Source: Clostridiaceae bacterium Marseille-Q4145
GTDB lineage: Bacteria > Bacillota > Clostridia > Lachnospirales > Lachnospiraceae
DNA length: 64,000 nt
Assembly: GCA_018223365.1 (NCBI GenBank)
Contig: JAGTTP010000002.1
Location: 947,501-1,011,500 of the forward strand
Direction: 5' to 3'
Each line of letters opens with the position of its first letter. The first letter of the stretch is position 1. Below, one piece after another: positions 1 to 8,183 of this stretch. The notes under the pieces are model-generated. The model was not told where the DNA came from. It was given only the letters and a program-made list of their open reading frames with translations, and ran no database searches. The translations under genes and the position numbers were made by a program.

Positions 1-1320
1 CTGGTTCTGGTTCATCTGTCCCTCGTGATACTTCTCGTAGTTCTGGCGGTTCTGGATTTTTATTTGTTCTTGACACTTTTCACAATCTGCACTTTCCGTC
101 TTATAGGCTTCTATACTGTCCTCATGCTGTTTTCTCATGGATTGCTGCATCTGTTCTTGGCTGATATTCTGACGTAAGTAAGCCTTTATTTCTGCCAGCA
201 CGATATGCTCCAGCATTTTGTTATCCGCTTTCCCGGCAAAACACGCTGTATCTTCTTTTCCTTTACTGTAAGCACAGCTATAAAGGATATGACCATGAAC
301 AGGACTGCTTGAAGTCAGACTTCTGCGACAATTCCCGCATTTTACATAGCCACCTAATAGTGTTGTTTCCCTGTCAAATTTGCTTTTCTTGGTGTATCTG
401 ATCTGCAGAGACTGTGCTTTCTCAAAGACCTCTTTTGATACGATCGGCTCGTGATGGTTTTCCATCACTTTCCACTGATTTCTCGGCACTGGTACTTCTT
501 TCCCTGTTCCGGGATCTGGAATCTTTGTCTTTCCATAGACCATACAGCCTATATAAGTCTTATCATCCACAATCTTCCGTATCATATCACTCGTCCACTG
601 CAATCCTCTTGATGCAGCTTTCTTGCTGTCTGATTTCTGTCGTCTGCTCATAGACTGCAAGGGAGTCAATACACCCTCTTCATTGAATAACTTACAAATC
701 TCCATCTTGGAATATCGCTGATTGGTCAGTTCAAATACTCTGCGAATCACTTCCGCTTCGTCCTCTACAATCACCAGTTCTTTCTTATTTTCAGGATTGA
801 TTCGATACCCATACGGTGCAGAGCCACAGCAATACTCACCTTTTCCTCGTCTGGTACTGACTGCCGCTTTTACCTTTACGGACTGGTCTTTCACATAAAA
901 ATCTGCTATCAGTCCTTTAAACTGTACTTCAATATCCGAACTCTTTCCCTTATAATCTTTAGAATCATATCGGTCTGAGATAGAAATGAATCGTACTCCC
1001 AGGAATGGAAAAATCTGTTCCAGATAAGTTCCCATCTCAATATAGTTTCTGGCAAAACGTGAAAAATCTTTTACTACAATACACTGCACTTTATTCTCCC
1101 TGGCAAGTTCCAGAACCTGCTTAATTGCCGGACGTTCCATACTGGAACCAGAATATCCATCGTCGTAGAACTCCTGAAAGGGCATAGCCACCAGTTCAGG
1201 AATATTGGAAATATAATCTTTTACCAGTTTTCTCTGATTAATAATGCTGTTACTTTCTCCCTCTGAGTCATCTTCCATGGAAAGGCGGTAATATCCAATA
1301 ATCAGTTTCTGATCACTCAT
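1..1320 (-). CDS. Large serine recombinase C (partial, 3' end outside window)
   Basis: Third gene of a tandem recombinase operon; 440 codons are visible and the C-terminus runs off the window. The N-terminal resolvase domain shows the nucleophile motif YYRLSMEDD (Ser about residue 15), DDGYSGSSMERPA and VKDFSRFARNYIEMG, followed by the recombinase domain and a zinc ribbon (CGNC ... SC ... C, about residues 345-385) and the start of a coiled coil. The family cuts and religates DNA through a phosphoserine link to integrate or excise elements. The start ATG overlaps the stop of the preceding recombinase by 8 bases, so translation is probably coupled. All catalytic motifs look intact. Confidence 0.93.
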   Translation of the reverse strand, partial: MSDQKLIIGYYRLSMEDDSEGESNSIINQRKLVKDYISNIPELVAMPFQEFYDDGYSGSSMERPAIKQVLELARENKVQCIVVKDFSRFARNYIEMGTYLEQIFPFLGVRFISISDRYDSKDYKGKSSDIEVQFKGLIADFYVKDQSVKVKAAVSTRRGKGEYCCGSAPYGYRINPENKKELVIVEDEAEVIRRVFELTNQRYSKMEICKLFNEEGVLTPLQSMSRRQKSDSKKAASRGLQWTSDMIRKIVDDKTYIGCMVYGKTKIPDPGTGKEVPVPRNQWKVMENHHEPIVSKEVFEKAQSLQIRYTKKSKFDRETTLLGGYVKCGNCRRSLTSSSPVHGHILYSCAYSKGKEDTACFAGKADNKMLEHIVLAEIKAYLRQNISQEQMQQSMRKQHEDSIEAYKTESADCEKCQEQIKIQNRQNYEKYHEGQMNQNQ

Positions 1321-2968
1321 GTTCTACCGCCCCCTTAAACCCGAAGTTGATTTCCAGTTTGCCATCACCATATAGATACATACTTTCAATCAAGCCTTCT
1401 GCAAATTCCGCATTGATTCTGGTTGTCCCATCCAGCTCCAGCAGGCTTCGTAAAAATCTGGCTTCTTCTTTCTGCTGTTTTTCCAGCTTTCGTATGGTCT
1501 GCTCTAAAGACTTCTTTCTCTCTTCGCAGAACTCTTTCCAGCTATTACGGTCATCTTTCATTTCTATATAGGCTTCTTTGGAAAGTTCCCCCTCTTTATA
1601 TTGCATAAATGCCTGTGCCAGTTTTTCTGAACGTTTTTCCATATCTACATCCAGTTTTCTGATTTCTGTTTGAACTTCTTTGATTTTGGAAAGAAATACC
1701 ACACTGCTTATAGCAGACATATCCTTTTTCCGTAAGCCAGATAACTGAAACTGTCTGGTCAGCTCCGAGCGGACAATTTTCTGCAATTTTTCTTCAGAGA
1801 TAGATTTATGACTACATTTCCTTTCATCCCGATACTGAGCAGCGTTGCAAAAATAATACACATTGCCTCTGTATCTGCGTGTACACATTTTCCGCTTGCA
1901 GTCTCCACAATAGAATACATTATAAAATGCTCTTTCATCCTCTTCCCATCCTGCCGTAGTTTTTGTTGTTTTCTGTTGTGCTGCTTTTAACCTGACTTGT
2001 GCTTTGTCAAACAGTTCTCGGCTGATAATCGGCTCATGGGCATTTGGCGTAATAATCCACTGGCTTTCATCCAGTATATCACACCATTTTTCACCTCTTT
2101 GAAATCTGGATTCATATTTTCTCTGAACCAGATCACCATAATAATTATTTCGGTTCAACACCGCACGTATCGAAGAATTTCCCCACTGATGAAGCTTTTC
2201 TCCGTCCTTACAGTACACATGATGATATTGGTTATAGTCTGAAATACGATGTACTCCATCCTCAAACAGCCTGTCAATAATACTCTGTATACCATCTCCA
2301 GAAGCATATTCTTCAAAAATCCTACGGACAATCTTTGCAGATTCCGGTTCCACAATCAACTTATAAATCCCATTTACCTTTTCCACACGATATCCGTATG
2401 GAGCTGTAGATCCCACATATTCACCATTTTTCTGTGCAATACGTTTCGCAGCCCGTTCTTTTGCAGAAATGTCTTTCGCATAAGCATCATTCACAAGATT
2501 TTTGATATTCATGGATAATTCCTGATTCTTAGCACCAGGTGCAAATGAATCATAGTTGTCACATACAGAAATAAACCGTACTTTCATAAAAGGAAGAATC
2601 TTTTCCAGATAGTTACCAGTTTCGATGTAATTTCTTCCAAATCGTGAGAAATCCTTTACCAGAATACAGTTTATTTTACCTGCCCTGACATCATTCATCA
2701 TCCGTTCAAATCCCGGTCTGTCAAAATTTGTTCCAGTTTTTCCCAGATCAGAATAAATGTCATATACAGCAATCTCATACTCTCTGTCTGGATTTTCATT
2801 GTGCTTCTGAATGAATTCTTTTATCAGCGTAACCTGTGTTTCAATAGATTCCGACTTTTTTTCATCACTGTCTACGGATAATCTGGCATAAATTGCAGCC
2901 ATACATACCGGAATCCCAAGAACTTTCTTCTCTGTGTTTTTCTTATATCTTTTTGCTGTCCTTGCCAT
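1313..2968 (-). CDS. Large serine recombinase B
   Basis: 551 residues, a usual length for large serine integrases. Seen: IYARLSVDSDEKKSESIETQ with the catalytic Ser near residue 31, GTNFDRPGF, VKDFSRFGRNYIETG, a recombinase domain with APYGYR, a zinc ribbon (CGDCKRKMC ... FC ... C) near residues 355-390, and a C-terminal coiled coil. It begins directly after the stop of recombinase A (TAA then ATG) and overlaps recombinase C by 8 bases. It is clearly diverged from A and C, so this is not a recent duplication. Role: site-specific integration or excision of the element, probably together with its neighbours. Confidence 0.95.
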   Translation of the reverse strand: MARTAKRYKKNTEKKVLGIPVCMAAIYARLSVDSDEKKSESIETQVTLIKEFIQKHNENPDREYEIAVYDIYSDLGKTGTNFDRPGFERMMNDVRAGKINCILVKDFSRFGRNYIETGNYLEKILPFMKVRFISVCDNYDSFAPGAKNQELSMNIKNLVNDAYAKDISAKERAAKRIAQKNGEYVGSTAPYGYRVEKVNGIYKLIVEPESAKIVRRIFEEYASGDGIQSIIDRLFEDGVHRISDYNQYHHVYCKDGEKLHQWGNSSIRAVLNRNNYYGDLVQRKYESRFQRGEKWCDILDESQWIITPNAHEPIISRELFDKAQVRLKAAQQKTTKTTAGWEEDERAFYNVFYCGDCKRKMCTRRYRGNVYYFCNAAQYRDERKCSHKSISEEKLQKIVRSELTRQFQLSGLRKKDMSAISSVVFLSKIKEVQTEIRKLDVDMEKRSEKLAQAFMQYKEGELSKEAYIEMKDDRNSWKEFCEERKKSLEQTIRKLEKQQKEEARFLRSLLELDGTTRINAEFAEGLIESMYLYGDGKLEINFGFKGAVEHE

Positions 2969-4642
2969 TTATCCCACCTCTTTCCTGCACTCTGTCCGGT
3001 GTTCCGCATAAAACCGTCTTATGACTTTCATTTTCTCAATCATATCCTGATAACGGATGTGAATTTTAATTTGCTTATTTTCATAAATATAGATTTTATC
3101 TACGGTCAGTGCCAGCAATGTGCGATCCAGTTCTTTGATTTCCAGTGATTTCTTCCAGTCCTCCAACTGAACAGTTGCAGACACTCCACCCTCAAACATT
3201 TGCTTTACCAGCTTTTTCTGATTTTCAATCATCTGCTCCAGTTCTTCACATTTTCTTCCGTAACTTTCCCGAAAATCATCAAACTCCTCTTTACTGATCA
3301 GTCCCTCTTTCAAGTCATCACCCAAAGATGCTTTCAGACTGTAATAGCGGTTATATTCTTCCTGTAACTTACTAATCTGTGTATCATAACCAATTACCTG
3401 ATCGTAACTGACTTGCATCTCACAAAGTTCTTCCATAATCATCTGATAGTCTATAAAAAGTGCCGTATATGCCTGAATCTCTTTCAACACAATTCTTTTC
3501 AGCACCTCTTCCGGAATACTGTGTCTGGTACAATCTCCACCTTTATTCTTTGTCTGGCAGATATAAAAAGCTTTTTTCTTCCCCTTATACTGATTTACCC
3601 TGCGTATCATCGGTGTCTTGCAATCTCCACAAAACACAAATCCCGAAAAAAAGTTTGCACTGTCTGATGTTTTTGATGCTCTGCCATCATATTGAAGCAG
3701 CTTCTGCACTACGTCAAAATCATTTTGCCTGATAATTGCCGGATGCGTATTTTCTACTTTCACCCACTCTGCTTCTGGCTTATCCAAACGTTGTTTTACC
3801 TTGTAGCTGATTCGTTCCTGCTTGCCCTGTACCATGTTTCCAATATAGACTTCATTTGTCAGAATCCTTTTGATCTGCACTGCCGACCATTTCGGTGTGT
3901 CTGAGCTGTGAAATCCAGAATTATAATTCTCGCCATTTGCCTTTTTATATTCTTTTGGCGACTGCACATGACGTACATTCAGTTTTTCTGCGATTGCTCC
4001 AAGACTGAACCCATCAATTTTCCATGAAAATATTTTTCTTACAATATCTGCTGCATAAGAATCAATCACCAGACAGTTCTTATTCTCCGGATCTTTGCAG
4101 TAACCATACGGGGCAAATGCTCCAATAAATTCACCTTTTTCACGTTTGATTTTCTGATGGCTTCGCACTTTACCGGAAATGTCCCGGCAATAGCTTTCAT
4201 TTACAAAATTTTTGATTGGAACTACAAATGACTTCTCTGAAAAATCTGCTGTTTTACTGTCGAACTGGTCTGTAACTGAAATAAAACGCACATTTAAAGC
4301 CGGGTAGGTCTTTTCGATCCATCGCCCGGCTTCTATATACTCTCTTCCGAATCTGGATAAGTCTTTTACAATCACACAGTTTACTTTTCCAGCTTCTATA
4401 TCAGTTGTCATTCGTTTAAACTCAGGTCGGTCAAAATTTCCTCCTGAGTATCCGTCATCCACATATATATCAAAGATCTGAATATCCGGCTGGCTTTTTA
4501 CAAAGCTCCGAAGTAACTCTCTCTGATTTGCAATGCTGTTGCTCTCTGACTTCGCACCTCCCTCTTCCATATCATCTTTCGATAACCGAAGATACAATGC
4601 AGCATCGTACATATCTGGCATATTCATTTGCATTTGTTCCAT
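2969..4642 (-). CDS. Large serine recombinase A
   Basis: 557 residues and the first of the three recombinases in the transcript. Seen: ALYLRLSKDD with catalytic Ser about residue 21, DDGYSGGNFDRPEF, VKDLSRFGREYIEAG, APYGYCKDP at the start of the recombinase domain, a zinc ribbon (FCGDCKTPM ... CQTKNKGGDC) and a C-terminal coiled coil rich in Glu and Lys. A GGGAG ribosome site lies about 9 bases before the ATG. Large serine recombinases usually act alone with a directionality factor; three intact genes in one operon is an arrangement found in some Firmicutes mobile elements. Which one does the integration cannot be told from sequence. Confidence 0.95.
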   Translation of the reverse strand: MEQMQMNMPDMYDAALYLRLSKDDMEEGGAKSESNSIANQRELLRSFVKSQPDIQIFDIYVDDGYSGGNFDRPEFKRMTTDIEAGKVNCVIVKDLSRFGREYIEAGRWIEKTYPALNVRFISVTDQFDSKTADFSEKSFVVPIKNFVNESYCRDISGKVRSHQKIKREKGEFIGAFAPYGYCKDPENKNCLVIDSYAADIVRKIFSWKIDGFSLGAIAEKLNVRHVQSPKEYKKANGENYNSGFHSSDTPKWSAVQIKRILTNEVYIGNMVQGKQERISYKVKQRLDKPEAEWVKVENTHPAIIRQNDFDVVQKLLQYDGRASKTSDSANFFSGFVFCGDCKTPMIRRVNQYKGKKKAFYICQTKNKGGDCTRHSIPEEVLKRIVLKEIQAYTALFIDYQMIMEELCEMQVSYDQVIGYDTQISKLQEEYNRYYSLKASLGDDLKEGLISKEEFDDFRESYGRKCEELEQMIENQKKLVKQMFEGGVSATVQLEDWKKSLEIKELDRTLLALTVDKIYIYENKQIKIHIRYQDMIEKMKVIRRFYAEHRTECRKEVG

Positions 4643-4678
4643 TTTACATCGCTCCCAACTTACTTATTCCATTGAATT

Positions 4679-4721
4679 TGAAGTCAGAAACCATGTATCA
4701 CGTTCATTTTCCCTGACTTCA
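4679..4721. promoter_or_regulatory. Inverted repeat upstream of the recombinases
   Basis: Nine-base perfect arms TGAAGTCAG (4679-4687) and CTGACTTCA (4713-4721) separated by 25 bases, between the small ORF and recombinase A. It could be an operator or an RNA hairpin controlling recombinase expression. It has no T-run, so it is not a simple terminator. Confidence 0.4.
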
Positions 4722-4771
4722 CATTAACATAACATCTGTAGCTTCGCAAGATATTTTTTCAAGACTTGCAT

Positions 4772-5017
4772 CTAATACATCAACTCCGTTCTTTTTCTTA
4801 GATAATCACTGATCGCATCTGTAGCATCCATTTCTCCTGTCATTTCCACGACTACCACATACCCTTCATTCATGTGAGCATACGGCTGATCGCCAGATTT
4901 ATCCAGAAAAGTTTCCACTTTTTCAGAAATAGCTTTATCCATATCAGGAATTAAATCTTCAATGTCCTTTAACTGCTCCAGATTAACACTGGAATCTATT
5001 ACTGACTGATTCACCAT
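4772..5017 (-). CDS. Small hypothetical protein leading the recombinase operon
   Basis: 81 residues from the ATG at 5017, which has an AGAGGTG ribosome site about 9 bases upstream; an in-frame GTG at 5026 is an alternative. The protein is acidic (many Asp and Glu), with no membrane segment and no motif I recognise. It sits 129 bases upstream of recombinase A on the same strand. A small gene placed before serine recombinases could be a recombination directionality factor or regulator, but that rests on position only. Confidence 0.6.
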   Translation of the reverse strand: MVNQSVIDSSVNLEQLKDIEDLIPDMDKAISEKVETFLDKSGDQPYAHMNEGYVVVVEMTGEMDATDAISDYLRKRTELMY

Positions 5018-5026
5018 GATGCTCAC

Positions 5027-5509
5027 CTCTTTTCCAACATATTCTTTGTATCAGTTGTCCTATACCTGCAATTTTCTCAATTGCATCACCTTACCTTTTC
5101 GTATTTTGTTCTCACAGTTTATCTATTGTTATAGCATTGCATATTCCGTTCGGCGTGTTGGCTTCCATTCGTATAATCTGCTGTCAGCGTTACTGCCAAC
5201 CTCTATCAGAATATTTCTGAATGCTGGTAGCTTCTTCGCAAACTTACCAGCCGTTTCCGGAGTATCTTTGACGCTCGCCCGTAAAATCCTTTACAGGGTT
5301 ATGGCATCTGTGGAATCAGATTATACAGCTCATGTAATTTTCAAGGTACAAAAGAGAGTTTTTTGAATATCCTTTCACTTATTACAGCCTAGAAACACCA
5401 AAATGTTGTTCTCTTCAAAAAAATCCTCTCACTAATAAAGCCTGACAGAATGATTTTACCAACCTAATTTTGCAATAATTTGCAAAATATATTTATCCTC
5501 ATCTGCACA
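5027..5509 (-). promoter_or_regulatory. Long leader region of the recombinase operon
   Basis: About 480 bases without a convincing gene between the divergent xre gene and the small ORF. Read on the minus strand it holds several pairable segments, including GCTGGTA ... TACCAGC (5199-5231), CAGAAATATTCTG (about 5207-5219) and GTTGGC ... GCCAAC further downstream. This fits a long structured 5' leader for the recombinase operon. No known riboswitch class was recognised. Confidence 0.35.
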
Positions 5510-5595
5510 TTCGCTTTCATGCGAACCTTTATTATACTGCCATTTTAATTCGCTTTCATGCGAATGTCAAGTGCTTTATTCGCTTCAATGCGAAT
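5510..5595. promoter_or_regulatory. Triple inverted-repeat operator for the XRE regulator
   Basis: Three near-identical palindromes: TTCGCTTTCATGCGAA at 5510-5525 and 5549-5564, and TTCGCTTCAATGCGAA at 5579-5594. Each has TTCGC/GCGAA half-sites spaced by 6 bases. They lie just upstream of the promoter of the xre gene and between it and the divergent recombinase leader. Spacing between centres is 39 and 30 bases. This is what a dimeric HTH repressor operator array looks like; the XRE protein encoded next door is the obvious candidate binder (inference). Confidence 0.75.
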
Positions 5596-5602
5596 CTTTC
5601 TG

Positions 5603-5631
5603 TTTACATTCCTTGTTTTTGGTAGTAAAAT
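5603..5631 (+). promoter_or_regulatory. Promoter of the XRE regulator
   Basis: TTTACA at 5603-5608, 17-base spacer, TAAAAT at 5626-5631, 32 bases before the ATG at 5664. The third operator palindrome ends 8 bases upstream of the -35 box. Confidence 0.6.
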
Positions 5632-5663
5632 GGATTTATCAAAAAGAAAGTTGGAAATTTGGT

Positions 5664-6239
5664 ATGACAATCGGTGATAAAATAAAAAAAATCCGGACAT
5701 TCCGGCATATGACGCAGGCAGAACTTGGTGCTGCCCTCGGTTGGGGTGATAAAGGTGCAAACCGCCTAGCCCAATACGAAACAAATTACAGGGTTCCCCG
5801 TAAAGATCTTGTAACTGAAATGGCTAAGATTCTGGATGTAAATCCACTGGCACTACACGAACCGACTACTATGGATGCATCTGAACTTATAGAAATCCTA
5901 TTCTGGATTGATGAATTTAACCCAGCAGCTATTAATCTCTTTCAGTTAGAAACCTATCCGGGTGAAAAATGCAATTCCAGTGAGGATACCGCTGTCCGTT
6001 ATCATGATTCTGATAACTGGCCGGCTCATCCACCTGTTGGTATGTGGTTCAATTATGGAGTTCTCAATGATTTTATGAAAGAATGGGTTCTCAGAAAAGA
6101 AGAATTGAAATCCGGTAAAATTACCAGAGATGAGTATTTTGAGTGGAAAATTAACTGGCCACAGACCTGTGATGGGTGTGGGAAATATGAGCCGAAAAGA
6201 CAATGGCGATCTGCAAATGCAGAACTTAGTGAAACTTAG
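5664..6239 (+). CDS. XRE-family transcriptional regulator of the element
   Basis: 191 residues from ATG 5664; a longer in-frame start at 5571 would run through the operators and the promoter. Residues 1-65 form a helix-turn-helix (IGDKIKKIRTFRHMTQAELG ... YETNYRVPRKDLVTEMAKIL). The C-terminal part is a family-specific domain ending with a CDGCG motif, perhaps a metal site. It is the only plus-strand gene near the recombinases and lies next to three palindromic operators, so it probably represses its own promoter and the divergent recombinase operon. It ends in a strong terminator. Confidence 0.88.
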   Translation: MTIGDKIKKIRTFRHMTQAELGAALGWGDKGANRLAQYETNYRVPRKDLVTEMAKILDVNPLALHEPTTMDASELIEILFWIDEFNPAAINLFQLETYPGEKCNSSEDTAVRYHDSDNWPAHPPVGMWFNYGVLNDFMKEWVLRKEELKSGKITRDEYFEWKINWPQTCDGCGKYEPKRQWRSANAELSET

Positions 6240-6283
6240 CAAAACTTAAATTTATTATGTTTTTTCTCTTTAACCAAAGAAAA

Positions 6284-6326
6284 AAGCACTGAAAACCATT
6301 AGTCCAACGGTTTTCAGTGCTTTTTT
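6284..6326 (+). terminator. Intrinsic terminator after the XRE gene
   Basis: Fourteen-base perfect stem AAGCACTGAAAACC / GGTTTTCAGTGCTT with an 11-base loop, followed by a T-run. On the minus strand the stem is preceded by A-rich sequence, so it may also stop transcription arriving from the ABC transporter side. Confidence 0.88.
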
Positions 6327-6442
6327 CATATTGCTCTATTGAATTTTCCTCATTCCACCTATACAAGTGAAACTTAGAGAAACTTAAATTAAATCTCTTT
6401 CAGACAATTCAATTTGGATATTCTCCAACTGTGGATTATTTC

Positions 6443-8182
6443 TCAGTGGGCCAGTTTCCAGCTTACTGCCTGCTGCCTTGCATCCACAAATCTCTTATAA
6501 ATGCCTTCCTGCTTCATTAGTTGCTCATGTGTTCCCTGCTGTACAATTCTTCCTTTGTCAACAACCACAATCTGGTCTGCATGTCTGACCGTTTTTAATC
6601 TGTGGGCAATCATAATAATCGTTTTTTCCTTTGTAAGTGCATCTACTGCATCCATCAGCTCCTTTTCATTCTCTGGATCAACATTTGCCGTCGCTTCATC
6701 CAATATGACGATTGGCGCATCCTTCATAATCGCTCTGGCTATCGAAATACGCTGTTTCTCACCACCGGAAAGTGTGGCTCCTCCTTCTCCGATCACTGTG
6801 TCATATCCATTCGGAAGTTTGCTGATGAAATCATGACAACATGCTTTCTTCGCCGCTTCCACCACTTCCTCATGACTTGCATCCTGGCGTCCGAATTTAA
6901 TATTATTCTCAATGGTGTCTGCGAACAAATACACCGACTGAAATACAAATGAAAAATTACGCATCAGACTGTTCATGCTGTAGTCTTTTACATTCACACC
7001 TCCAAGTGTCACTTCCCCGGAATCCACATCCCAGAACCTGGCAATCAGATTGCAAAGTGTTGATTTTCCTCCACCAGATGGTCCAACGATTGCTGTCGTC
7101 GTTTTCTGCGGAATAGAGAGCGATATATCATCAATGATCTTCCGTTTGTCATAAGAAAACGAAACATTAGAAAGTCTAATATCGTAATTTTCCGGCTGTA
7201 TTTCTTTACCGTCGATATCCATGGTATCCAGCTCCAATATTGCATTTGCTTTATCTACACATACGCTTACCACATGTAAAAGAGATGAATAATTTCCTGC
7301 ACATTCCAGACTGGCATAAAGCATAAATGCTGAGATTGTCATACCAATTGCATAGACCGCACTCATAGTTCCATTAATATAAAAATATGCACTGCATGCT
7401 ACGATTACTGCACCTGTGGTTTTTGTTATGACGCTTTGCAGAAAATGATAAGGGACAAACAACATCTCCATCTTTGTATTAATCTTTTCGCATGCTTCAT
7501 TTGCATCATTTAATCTTTTTGCCTGTTTTCCAAGCAGGTTGTATGATTTTACTTCTGATATTCCCTGCAGATACTCCATGATCTGATTTACAAGCTCTGT
7601 ATCGCATACCACTTTTTGCTCTGAATCGTTTTTCCCTGCATTCTGCATCACAGCATTTACACCAAAGAAAATAAGCACTCCTGCTGCAGCTGTCAGTCCA
7701 ATTCTCCAGTCAAAAAGAAACAGCATAAGAATGATCATGGATGTTTCCAGAATTCCCTGCATGGTCAGCATAACCACTCTCGCAGCTACATCGCCAAGTG
7801 TTTCCATTGTATTCGTCGTAATAGAAGAAATTTCCCCGATGCTGTTGGCATTAAAATATCCCATCGGCAGATAACGCAGATGCTCTGCAATTTTGATTCT
7901 CATAAAAGCACTCGCATTATATCCGCCTTCTGTCTGAAGCACTGTAGAGTATCTCTTACAGATGACATCAACTACAATTGCAATCACCATGATTGCAATT
8001 GAACCACCAATATATTTTCCTATTGGTTTTCCACTCATCAAACCAATCAATATGTACATAATAGCCGGTATCTTCATTGCTGAAGCGAGAGCCTCTATAA
8101 GTCCGATCACTATCGACAGTTTAAATTTATTACCATTTTCCCTGCCTGAAAAACGAAAGAATTTTGCCAGAATTCCAAACAT
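6443..8182 (-). CDS. ABC half-transporter, permease-ATPase fusion (second subunit of pair)
   Basis: 579 residues: about six membrane helices (1-300), then an ATPase domain with Walker A GPSGGGKST, signature LSGGEKQR, Walker B IVILDEAT and switch IMIAHRLKTV. It starts one base after the stop of its partner gene, so the two probably form a heterodimer. The architecture matches exporter-fold half-transporters such as the siderophore importers YbtPQ and IrtAB, and also drug exporters like BmrCD. Linkage to a TetR regulator, an ECF transporter and an AraC regulator favours metallophore or cofactor uptake, but the substrate is unknown. Both ATP sites keep consensus residues. Confidence 0.9.
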   Translation of the reverse strand: MFGILAKFFRFSGRENGNKFKLSIVIGLIEALASAMKIPAIMYILIGLMSGKPIGKYIGGSIAIMVIAIVVDVICKRYSTVLQTEGGYNASAFMRIKIAEHLRYLPMGYFNANSIGEISSITTNTMETLGDVAARVVMLTMQGILETSMIILMLFLFDWRIGLTAAAGVLIFFGVNAVMQNAGKNDSEQKVVCDTELVNQIMEYLQGISEVKSYNLLGKQAKRLNDANEACEKINTKMEMLFVPYHFLQSVITKTTGAVIVACSAYFYINGTMSAVYAIGMTISAFMLYASLECAGNYSSLLHVVSVCVDKANAILELDTMDIDGKEIQPENYDIRLSNVSFSYDKRKIIDDISLSIPQKTTTAIVGPSGGGKSTLCNLIARFWDVDSGEVTLGGVNVKDYSMNSLMRNFSFVFQSVYLFADTIENNIKFGRQDASHEEVVEAAKKACCHDFISKLPNGYDTVIGEGGATLSGGEKQRISIARAIMKDAPIVILDEATANVDPENEKELMDAVDALTKEKTIIMIAHRLKTVRHADQIVVVDKGRIVQQGTHEQLMKQEGIYKRFVDARQQAVSWKLAH

Positions 8183-8183
8183 A

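Noticed and set aside
5016..5366. 116-residue plus-strand open frame
   Set aside because: No ribosome site, low-quality composition and antisense to the recombinase leader.
5510..5595. Possible CRISPR repeats
   Set aside because: Only three short palindromes with unequal, short spacers next to an XRE gene; they fit operators and no cas gene is present.
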